Of a stretch of 64,000 nt of DNA, positions 56,880 through 64,000 are shown piece after piece. The stretch covers positions 169,351,996-169,415,995 of the forward strand of contig CM035413.1 of the NCBI GenBank assembly GCA_020310875.1. The letters are read 5' to 3'. Source of the stretch: Ceratopteris richardii (lineage: Eukaryota; Streptophyta; Polypodiopsida; Polypodiales; Pteridaceae). A program made the translations under genes and the position numbers. Position 1 is the first letter of the stretch, and each line of letters starts with the position of its first letter. The notes under the pieces are model-generated. The model searched no databases, was not told the origin of the DNA, and saw only the letters and a list, made by a program, of their open reading frames with translations.

Positions 56880-57595
56880 TGTAGCTCAGTGATGAGTAGC
56901 ACCTCCTTTAATGTCAATCCGGGAAGACGTGAGGATGGTATGAAGACCTCGAGCAAGTGGCGGCACAAGTGCGTGAGTGAGAAGCACACTAGCATGCACA
57001 CACATACACACACACGCGCACACACGGTAAGACAAAGAGTGAGAATCAATGGAGCTTTTAGATTACTTTCAAAATGCTCTTACAAGTTCGTTTCAATTAC
57101 AATCTAACCTCAAAAATGAGCTCTCTAGCCCTTTTTATAGTTTTTGACTAGCTTCTGGTCCTGTCCAGACCTAGTGTCCGGCCTAGTTAAAAATTAGGTT
57201 CCAGGGCTTATTTGGGGGCTCAAACGAGATCTAAAAAATACGAAAATTGGTACGCAACTACTTCTAAGGCTCCTCAAGCTCAAGGACTCCTTGGCTTGCA
57301 CAAAATGGAGCTACAAAAAGGTGAAATGATATTTACAATGATTGTTAGTGACAAAAATCACTGTTGTTGTAGGGATTTCTTCTAGTGCTCTGCCATACAT
57401 ATCTTCGAGCTCCCTACTTGCTCTTCCTTCCTGCATGTCCATCTCTTTGATTTGCATTAATGTCTTGAAAAAATATTGGCCTACTTGCCAGATCTTCTTT
57501 GACTGCCCTGTTTGCTTGTGCTGTCCCTTCGCTCTGACTCCCTTCTTTGACTTTCATGTCTTGTACGTCCTGGTGTACCAAGGCTACTGCCAACA
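56880..57595 (-). repeat. G4 3' LTR (716 bp)
   Basis: Minus strand TGTTGGCAGTAGCC ... GAGCTACA, same ends as G2. TATA-like CTATAAAA at 57132-57140 (minus). The first 115 bp code for the extra ORF tail. Confidence 0.93.
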
Positions 57596-60500
57596 CCCCC
57601 CCCACTCTCGCGTCTGTCGCCCCTGACAGACCCTTGTCTAGCTGCTTTTTGGACGTAGTATTGTACAACATCGGCGGCGAGGTGGTGTTCTTCTAACCTG
57701 AGTCCCCTTGCTAGATCTGTCAGCAATGCATCCCAATTGACTGGCCCTGGGACATCTGGATGTGGCACCCGTAACTGCTCTGAGTGAATGGTTCGCTCCA
57801 CAGCAAATAAATGGAGGAGATGTGAGGGTCTGGGTACAAATATTTCTGAGTGGTATTCCCAGAACCCTGTTATGAACATCTCTTCGAATGTTTGTTTGAA
57901 GCAGGCCGGGAGGTATTTTATTCTGGCGTGCCAAGCGTATATCACCTCTATGGAAGGAGTGGTGCTCATGTCATAAACTAAATCTTGGTTTCCTGTAAGG
58001 AATCCGACGCCTGAGAAGTGTGGGTCCTTGATATTCTTGAATGTCCTGAATGTAATAAGCATTAACTCAAAAATTTTCATGCACATCTGGGCCATTACAT
58101 CAGGGGTATTCTTTAATCGGATGCTCCAGTGCCGGATAGTGGAAATCATGTAATTGAGGGTGGGAGGCCCTTGAGGGGGTGCTAGATAGACGTAGTTTAA
58201 CCATTTGGCGCATCCCTTGATATTCTTGACTGCAATGGTAAACTCTGGCCATGTGCGTCTGCGGAGTACAGGAACATAACAAGGGTTATATTTAATAAAC
58301 AGAGGCATATTAGTCCAGGTGCGAACCATCTCCGGATAGGTTTCGAGGAGTCGGATCCTCCAAGTGGGTTGATGAATGGATCCTTTTTTAGCGCTCTCTG
58401 GGATGTCATCTGGCCCAAATTGTGTAGCAAACGTTGGAGGTTTGCCACATCTGTGTTGGATTTCTGCATTGTAGTCCGCCAGAAGTATACAATATGGCAC
58501 GTATTGATCATCATTGGTTCCGATCCATCTATGGTGGGACATGCTGCGGAAGTATTCTGATTTAATAATAGTGTCCTCTATCTTTGCCATAGATTGGATC
58601 TGAACTGCCACTCGATCTTCATGAGTTGATGCCGTTTTCTCTAGTGTTTGGAGCCACTCAGGTACTTCGATTTCTAACGTATCCATTCCTTCTGCGGTTT
58701 GCTCACCACCTGGCATTGGCATAGGAACGTAAGGTTCCTCATACGTCTCATCTACCTCGATGGGTACCAAATCCTCGGGTTCAGGTTCGACAACTGGAGA
58801 GGGTTGCCTTTCATGTGTGAGTAATCTTGCCTGTAATTCGGCCACCTGCTCTTTCAATGCCTTGACTTCCTCTGAAGTCGTGGTCGTTTCTGTGACTTTG
58901 GGTGCTGTCTGTTGCTCTTGGAGTTGATTGCGCAGCGCATCACGTTCCCTTTCCAAGTCATCATGAGCTTCTAATAGATCTGCATAGCTGTCCAAGATGG
59001 TCTTCATTGTCTCTGAGGGCACAGCTTTAAACTGCTCTGGATCAATTTCGTGTGGAGAGCCTTCCATTGCTGCTTCTAGATTTGCTTCATTTTGCTGCTG
59101 CAGCCTCTTGTTTTCTTCTAGGGCGGCCGCCATGTGTTTTCTGAGAAGTGCCAGGTTACGCCGGACTTTGAGATTATCGGCTTGGTATACCTCGAGCAAA
59201 GCTTCTAGTTGTTTGGCACCTGATTCTGTCGATGGTTGGGGTGCCGCCAATAAGGTTTGGTGAGCCTGCTCAAGCGTCGTGTAGCGTTGATTCAGTTCTG
59301 CATTTTCTGTTTGTAGAGTGAGAAATTGTCTTTGTAAGTTTTGATGGTGCGTTTCCAGATTCTGATACCGGTTGTCCAGAGCTTTGTACTCATGCTGGAG
59401 CTGGTATACACATTGGTTTAATGCTAAGAATATGTTATTTACATTAAATAATGCTGGGAAGGGTGAAGATGCAGGGGGAATGGGGGCGGGAATGGGAGAG
59501 GTGAATGATGTGGATGTACGTGGAGATGTGGGTGGAGGGGGTATGGGTGATGAAGGTGGCATAGGGGGAGGGAGCGGTGCTGTGGCAGGTGATGTTTCCA
59601 TCGTGTCAACTGTTTGAGTGACGGTGTAGATGGGAATCGTTGGTGGAGTGGATGTGACATCGGTGAACAGGGTGGTGAAGGTGGGCATGGTGGCTCCCCC
59701 GTATTGGATTCCCGGAGAGAGTGGGATGCCCATGACCACGGTAGTGGTAGTGGATGTGGTAGTGTTAGTGTCCTGTGGTGGAGTGAATAGTGTAGTGTGA
59801 GGTGGGGATGGGGGTGACAACGGTGCTTCCTGATATTCTTCTGCTTGCGCTGCCTCGCCTAGTGCTGATGTATTGATGTGAATTTGCTTCCCGGATCTCC
59901 TGGGACGAACGGGAACTCTTTTTTCAAACCTGTGGATGTAGGCCATTGCCTCATGAATGGCCTCGTCCAGTCCTACAGCGTCGGCATGAAGGTTCATGGA
60001 CTCAATGAACAACTCGTCCACACCTTCCTCAGCTAGCAAGTCGTTCATGAGTCTTTTGCCCTGTTCTAGAGATATCTGATGTTGTTCCTGAACCAGTCGC
60101 ATGGTTCGATATAGTCTCTTGATTTGTGCCGAATATGCTGGGGCACTTGCTAACTCGGAGAGTTCGTCATATTCTTGATGTTGTTCTTCGTCGGCCTCTT
60201 CTTCATCTCCTCCTGCCTCTTGTTCATCTACATCGACTTCTACAGTTTGTGGTTGGGTGGGGGCCGATGTTGTTTGGGGTCGCGGTTCCTGAGCTCGCGC
60301 TGCTTCGGCTTCGAGGTTAGAGTCATAGATTAATCTGGCAATTTCTTCATCCGTGAGGTCCTCAAGAGTAAATCCCTGTGGAAATTCCAAATCGGATGGA
60401 ATGGGTGGAAACACCAGATTAGGCCCCTCTGTGCTTGGTCTTGGTAACCGGATTGTGAATGGCCTAACTCGTCGTGTCTGGGGAGGAGTGATTTCTAGTG

Positions 60501-61512
60501 TAGCGGTAGCTCCCCTTGGTTGAGCACAGGGTAGTTGGACTCCCCCCCTCATCTTCTTTGATGGGGGACCTGCTGCTGATAGTCTTCTCTGGAATTCTTG
60601 GACTCGGGACCATACGAGTGCCCGCTGAACAGGCACGTCATAAGCCAAGCATCTATAGATTATTCTGGTCAAAGCACAACACCCGTGGAGCACATTCTTC
60701 TGTTTTTTGTTCCACCTTTGATGCGCTAGGTGGATCTGATCTATGATCCAGTGTGGTACATTGATGGGCAGGCTTTCGGTTTCTGCTAGATATAAACTGA
60801 ACCATATTTTTTTCGGGGGCATTGTGAAGCGTTCTTGGGCGGGAAAAGCAAAATGTTGCATGATGGTTCGCAGGTGAAGCGCAATGGTAGGTGTCATCGC
60901 AACCATGTCCTTCAGCTTATTAAGATCTTTGTGCTTCATTCGACCTGGAACCATGGTTTCCTTTTCTGTTGGGATGTGCATGCCATACATACCCAATGCT
61001 TCTCTTACCAGATTGAGGGTCAACTTGAATCTTTTAAGCTCATTACCCGGCAGTAGTGATGGCAGCACAAAGGTGCTGTCGCCGCCCTTGGCTCTGCTTG
61101 GTGTGATGGTACTGATCAGATAAGAACATCGTAAAAAATCCGGCTTTGGTAAGTGAGTCCTGAAATAACTTTCCACACCTGCTTTGACCCAAACTGATCT
61201 CATGACTTCGGCATTTTGGTAGCTTTCAAACTCGCGTGCGAAAAAGTGGTATCGACCCCATTTGCCATTGAACTCCAATTCTGCTTCCCAGAAATAGGTC
61301 CCATCGCCCAGTGGTCCAGCAACATCACTGAACCAATGCGCATGCTTACCTACTTGAGAAGTGTGCCCTTGAGGAGGATCCTGAATGGGGAGCACATGCA
61401 CTGCTTGAAGCTCTTGCGGTCTTGCTGTGAGACGTGGCTCAAGGAGAAGTGTTTCTATGTCCACAATCTGGGCACCAGATCCGACTTGAGAACTGGTACC
61501 TGCTTCTGCCAT
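57481..61512 (-). CDS. G4 extra ORF (aORF), intact 1343-aa protein of unknown function
   Basis: Start chosen at ATG 61512 (MAEAGTSSQ), 22 nt after the conserved acceptor AG (61534-61535); an in-frame ATG also exists at 61566. Approximate layout by residue: 55-315 folded N-terminal region (WFSDVAGPLGDGTYFWEAE, RTIMQHFAFP, RFTMPPKKIWFSLYL, PHWIIDQIHLAHQRW, CCALTRIIYRCLAYDVP); 420-455 acidic linker; 460-545 helical; 560-690 Pro/Ser/Thr-rich; 690-905 coiled coil; 940-1285 folded C-terminal region rich in Trp, Tyr and Pro; 1300-1343 Arg/Ser-rich basic tail. No signal peptide or membrane helix, so not a classical envelope protein. The N-terminal region faintly resembles domains in other plant gypsy extra ORFs, but I would not assign a family. 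Codons cross the PPT and run 115 bp into the LTR. Conserved in G0 and G2, nearly lost in G3. Confidence 0.88.
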   Translation of the reverse strand: MAEAGTSSQVGSGAQIVDIETLLLEPRLTARPQELQAVHVLPIQDPPQGHTSQVGKHAHWFSDVAGPLGDGTYFWEAELEFNGKWGRYHFFAREFESYQNAEVMRSVWVKAGVESYFRTHLPKPDFLRCSYLISTITPSRAKGGDSTFVLPSLLPGNELKRFKLTLNLVREALGMYGMHIPTEKETMVPGRMKHKDLNKLKDMVAMTPTIALHLRTIMQHFAFPAQERFTMPPKKIWFSLYLAETESLPINVPHWIIDQIHLAHQRWNKKQKNVLHGCCALTRIIYRCLAYDVPVQRALVWSRVQEFQRRLSAAGPPSKKMRGGVQLPCAQPRGATATLEITPPQTRRVRPFTIRLPRPSTEGPNLVFPPIPSDLEFPQGFTLEDLTDEEIARLIYDSNLEAEAARAQEPRPQTTSAPTQPQTVEVDVDEQEAGGDEEEADEEQHQEYDELSELASAPAYSAQIKRLYRTMRLVQEQHQISLEQGKRLMNDLLAEEGVDELFIESMNLHADAVGLDEAIHEAMAYIHRFEKRVPVRPRRSGKQIHINTSALGEAAQAEEYQEAPLSPPSPPHTTLFTPPQDTNTTTSTTTTVVMGIPLSPGIQYGGATMPTFTTLFTDVTSTPPTIPIYTVTQTVDTMETSPATAPLPPPMPPSSPIPPPPTSPRTSTSFTSPIPAPIPPASSPFPALFNVNNIFLALNQCVYQLQHEYKALDNRYQNLETHHQNLQRQFLTLQTENAELNQRYTTLEQAHQTLLAAPQPSTESGAKQLEALLEVYQADNLKVRRNLALLRKHMAAALEENKRLQQQNEANLEAAMEGSPHEIDPEQFKAVPSETMKTILDSYADLLEAHDDLERERDALRNQLQEQQTAPKVTETTTTSEEVKALKEQVAELQARLLTHERQPSPVVEPEPEDLVPIEVDETYEEPYVPMPMPGGEQTAEGMDTLEIEVPEWLQTLEKTASTHEDRVAVQIQSMAKIEDTIIKSEYFRSMSHHRWIGTNDDQYVPYCILLADYNAEIQHRCGKPPTFATQFGPDDIPESAKKGSIHQPTWRIRLLETYPEMVRTWTNMPLFIKYNPCYVPVLRRRTWPEFTIAVKNIKGCAKWLNYVYLAPPQGPPTLNYMISTIRHWSIRLKNTPDVMAQMCMKIFELMLITFRTFKNIKDPHFSGVGFLTGNQDLVYDMSTTPSIEVIYAWHARIKYLPACFKQTFEEMFITGFWEYHSEIFVPRPSHLLHLFAVERTIHSEQLRVPHPDVPGPVNWDALLTDLARGLRLEEHHLAADVVQYYVQKAARQGSVRGDRRESGGGVGSSLGTPGRTRHESQRRESERRDSTSKQGSQRRSGK
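57596..57609 (-). promoter_or_regulatory. G4 polypurine tract
   Basis: Minus strand GAGAGTGGGGGGGG next to the LTR; in the aORF frame it encodes ESGGG. Confidence 0.93.
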
Positions 61513-61526
61513 GGCCCTGTTTGCTG

Positions 61527-61549
61527 GTTGGTTCTGTGAGAATATAGAA
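61527..61549 (-). promoter_or_regulatory. candidate 3' splice site before the G4 extra ORF
   Basis: Minus strand TTCTATATTCTCACAG|AACC, AG at 61534-61535; identical in G2. Between here and the pol stop at 61718 the spacer has no other structure I can identify. Confidence 0.5.
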
Positions 61550-61717
61550 CCAAGTGTTAACATCATAATGGACAGAATAAATCCGTTGTTGTCCCCGTTA
61601 CAACATTAACATGAGGTAGATGGTGAGTTAGTGGTTAGTAAGTGCATGAAGACAGTGTGTGTAGTTAGTGCTTGTGTTGTCCTAGGAGACTATTGCAGTT
61701 AGTAAGTGGGTATGAAT

Positions 61718-64000
61718 TTACAAATTGGGGTTGGGAGGTTTATTATAGGCCCTAGGCTGCCAAATGCAGTGAATGGGCTTTGCTTTCGGTTTCGGAGAGT
61801 CTCTACAGAGCTTTCTCGGTGTCGTGGTTTGAAAACGAGGCCTTTTTGGGACCCATTTACAATTGATTACATGGACGCTCTTGGGTCTTGGTGTGTACAT
61901 GAGTGTCGAGAACGAGTGAAATCTGGCAGTATGCGTCGCTGCGTTATGCTGTTTAAGTTGTGGCCTCAGCGTAGCTACTTGTGCCATCAAGCAAGCCTTA
62001 GGCACCCAAATTTGTCTTGATTGTGGGCTTGCCTTCATCGACTTCTTGGGCACCCAAATAGATTTTACTTTAGCAGAAGAATTTCTGAAAGACTTCTTAT
62101 TAGCGTTGCGTTGTTGGTCACTAATAAGAGGCTTTGCCCCTGTAGTTGACGGTGGTGCAACCGGTCGTTCGCCTTTCCGCACCCATACCTGGTCTATTTT
62201 CTGGGCTGTTCTGCTGCGCAGGTACTTTTGATCTCTGACATAGGTAGTACCCTGCTTCTTCTGCCTTTGATCCACCTTGGGTTGCTGCTTCCTTCTAGCC
62301 TTTGGAAAAGAAGGGAGTTCCGTTGCATTCCTGACTTCTTTTTTGCGAATATCATTCCTCTGCAACACATAGTTTTGGACAAGAACAGCATGGTCATCTT
62401 CAGGTGTACCCCTGGAAGGACCAGGAGTCTGTGCCTTTCCTAGTTCCTTGAGTGCTCCATTGTCTAATTCTACTGTAACTCGACTATGATTGACCCAAAC
62501 CTGGAGAAGTCCACTTCTTAGGTTTAGATTGACTGCTTGGTCATAGATCCAATCCTGACCCAAGACGAGAGGTTCAGTGAGATCCTCATCTTGACACACT
62601 AGTACTTTAACGGTCATTGCCTCCTCGTGAATGTAGAGGGGAAGTTCCACCTCGCCCATGCAAGGGGTTTCCACGCCTCCCAATCCTATGAGGTATGCTT
62701 CCACCGGATGGACAGTTAACTGTAACTCTTGACAGTAAGACAACTTAACAGCGCTAGTGGCAGCACCTGAGTCAATCAAGGCTCTTACGGTCCTTGTACT
62801 CTTTCCTTGTCCTATGTCTATGGTTATGAAAGGACGTCTATCAATTATTCTATTCGAGCTTGTTCCTGCAACTTCACACATGGCTATGGGAAATCCTTGG
62901 TCTGCAGAGTCATTCGCTCCAGGCTGATCTCTACCTTGCCTTCGTAATTTCATCCTTCTGATGCGTTCTAAAGCCTCTGCTTGAGCTTCTTCTCTAATTC
63001 TCTTTTCTTCCTCTTTGCGTTTCTTAGCAGTGTTGAGTCGGCTAAGCATTTCCTCCGTGAGGGGTTCCTGATACAACTTGACTCTGCAACCGCTAATATA
63101 ATTTGGGAGAACATCACCCTCTAATGTGGCCAATTGCATTGCTCCACTTGTGGAGATCCTATTGATGATCATAGGTCCGTAGCCTCTCTTTTCTAGCTTC
63201 CTCGCGTGTTGTTTGAGTGTATAGACCAAGACTAGATCTCCTGCTTTCAAGCCTTTATCCTTCACATGGGCATCGAAATATGCCTTCTGTCTCTTCTTGG
63301 CGGCATATATTCCTGCAGCGGCTCTTAGTCTTGTTTCCCCTAATCGTTCAAGGTCAAAAATCCTAGAGGAGAGCTCATGACCTGTCCATTCGTGCTCTTG
63401 TGCTACTCTCAATGTGGGGATCAGGAAGTCCAAGGGTAGCACAGCGTTTTGGCCGAATACCATCTGAAAGGGGGTGGCTTGGAGTACCGTTTTGTAGGCA
63501 ACTCGGTATGCCCAAACAGCATGGTGTAGCTGTTTGTCCCAATCAGAGCGTTTTGTGTTCACTAATTTCGTCAGTACATTGCATAGAATCTTATTAGTGC
63601 TCTCAGCTTGTCCATTAGCTTGAGGGTGATAAGGGGCAGACTTCTTGTGTATTACCAAGAATTCTTGGAGTAGATTTTCAATCACTTCGTTCAAGAAATG
63701 AGTGCCTCTATCACTTACAAGCTCTATGGGTAGTCCATATCTCGTGAATACATTCTCAAACAAGAATTTGGCAGTTGTTTGAGCATCGTTCTTGGTTGTA
63801 GCTTTTACCTCTACCCACTTGGTGAGATAATCTGTTGCCACAATGATGTATTCCGCATGAGAACCTTTGGCTGGGGGATTAATAGGACCTACGAAGTCTA
63901 TTCCCCACTTAGAGAATGCACATCCACCCATCATAGGTTTCAGTGGCATCTCATCTTTGCGTATAGGATACTGAGTCCTTTGACAGACATCACACCGTTT
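61718..64000 (-). CDS. G4 pol 3' part: integrase, retropepsin 2, WVPK tail (partial)
   Basis: Open from the window edge to TAA/TAG/TGA at 61718-61720. It enters at the end of the second H2C2 module (KRCDVCQRTQYPIRKDE), then the integrase core D (WGIDFVGP), D (VSDRGTHF), E (NGQAEST), and the C-terminal domain (YGPMIIN, ISGCRVKLYQEPLTEEML). With no break, retropepsin 2 follows: ALIDSGAATSAV (DSGA at about 62762-62773), flap GLGGVETPCMGEVELPLYI, LVLGQDWIY. Then the basic tail with QVWVRKGERP, SIWVPKKSMK, QIWVPKACLM, CKWVPKRPRF and CIWQPRAYNK. Integrase, second protease and tail are thus one translated polyprotein. All catalytic residues of both enzymes are present. The 5' part lies outside the window. 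Confidence 0.95.
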   Translation of the reverse strand, partial: KRCDVCQRTQYPIRKDEMPLKPMMGGCAFSKWGIDFVGPINPPAKGSHAEYIIVATDYLTKWVEVKATTKNDAQTTAKFLFENVFTRYGLPIELVSDRGTHFLNEVIENLLQEFLVIHKKSAPYHPQANGQAESTNKILCNVLTKLVNTKRSDWDKQLHHAVWAYRVAYKTVLQATPFQMVFGQNAVLPLDFLIPTLRVAQEHEWTGHELSSRIFDLERLGETRLRAAAGIYAAKKRQKAYFDAHVKDKGLKAGDLVLVYTLKQHARKLEKRGYGPMIINRISTSGAMQLATLEGDVLPNYISGCRVKLYQEPLTEEMLSRLNTAKKRKEEEKRIREEAQAEALERIRRMKLRRQGRDQPGANDSADQGFPIAMCEVAGTSSNRIIDRRPFITIDIGQGKSTRTVRALIDSGAATSAVKLSYCQELQLTVHPVEAYLIGLGGVETPCMGEVELPLYIHEEAMTVKVLVCQDEDLTEPLVLGQDWIYDQAVNLNLRSGLLQVWVNHSRVTVELDNGALKELGKAQTPGPSRGTPEDDHAVLVQNYVLQRNDIRKKEVRNATELPSFPKARRKQQPKVDQRQKKQGTTYVRDQKYLRSRTAQKIDQVWVRKGERPVAPPSTTGAKPLISDQQRNANKKSFRNSSAKVKSIWVPKKSMKASPQSRQIWVPKACLMAQVATLRPQLKQHNAATHTARFHSFSTLMYTPRPKSVHVINCKWVPKRPRFQTTTPRKLCRDSPKPKAKPIHCIWQPRAYNKPPNPNL

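Larger units (their letters stand above)
56880..64000 (-). mobile_element. G4: Ty3/gypsy element with intact extra ORF (runs off the right edge)
   Basis: Minus-strand element inserted in the C3 gag. Visible from its 3' end: LTR 56880-57595, PPT, extra ORF, splice-acceptor-like site, pol end with second retropepsin, integrase. Both long reading frames are open without any stop, in contrast to G0-G3, so this is the best copy from which to judge the proteins. The expected TSD is TGTGG (56875-56879); its partner is outside. Confidence 0.93.

Noticed and set aside
57481..61512. Extra ORF as a retroviral envelope gene
   Set aside because: Position fits, but there is no signal peptide, no hydrophobic transmembrane segment and no furin-like site followed by a fusion peptide; coiled coil and basic tail point elsewhere.

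Overview
The window is a pile of nested LTR retrotransposons from a plant nuclear genome. I see no host gene, tRNA gene or rRNA gene. Plant origin is supported by the primer-binding sites (complements of plant tRNA-Asp in the Ty3/gypsy elements and of initiator tRNA-Met in the Ty1/copia elements) and by chromodomain-less gypsy pol genes of Ogre/Tat/Athila type. Five nesting levels and no genes fit a repeat-rich, large-genome land plant. The species cannot be named from this sequence.

Layout, using labels of my own (G = gypsy, C = copia). G0 (+, 1-3640 and 7902-8897) is an old gypsy remnant holding the 3' end of pol and the extra downstream gene; C1 (+ copia, 3641-7896, TSD GGTTG) sits inside it. 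G1 (+ gypsy) starts with its 5' LTR at 8898; that LTR is split by G2 (+ gypsy, 9011-25751, complete but with decayed reading frames). G1 resumes at 25752 and runs through leader, gag and protease to the start of RT at 33170. There G3 (- gypsy, 33171-52086, TSD CTAAG) is inserted, and G3 itself carries C2 (+ copia, 36547-42175, TSD AGCGT, intact 1356-aa polyprotein). G1 shows 164 further bases (52092-52255) before C3 (- copia, 52256-56879 and beyond), which is broken in its gag region by G4 (- gypsy, 56880 to beyond 64000). LTR pairs compared by eye give ages that agree with the nesting: C2 (one indel), C1 (about 1.3 percent), G3 (about 2 percent), G2 (about 3.5 percent).

The notable object is the G0-G4 gypsy lineage. 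Its genome order, assembled from the copies, is: LTR; tRNA-Asp PBS; a splice-donor-like GGTAAGACG beginning 45 nt from the PBS start in three copies; a CpG-rich short-repeat array in the leader; gag with three CX2CX3HX4C knuckles; first retropepsin (DSGA); RT; RNase H; two tandem H2C2 zinc-binding modules; DDE integrase; a second retropepsin (DSGA) after the integrase; a basic tail of repeated WVPK motifs; a splice-acceptor-like site; and an extra ORF (aORF) of about 1343 codons that is intact in G4 and still recognisable in the very divergent G0. The last codons of the aORF are written across the polypurine tract and about 110 bp into the 3' LTR. The second retropepsin, the duplicated H2C2 module, the LTR-overlapping aORF and the splice signals together are what I would follow up as a possibly undescribed retroelement architecture.

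A separate small find is a 140-bp TG...CA insertion with a 5-bp TSD and a tRNA-like Pol III box inside the first protease of G2 (15292-15431). It looks like a solo LTR of a TRIM-class element with a tRNA-derived promoter.
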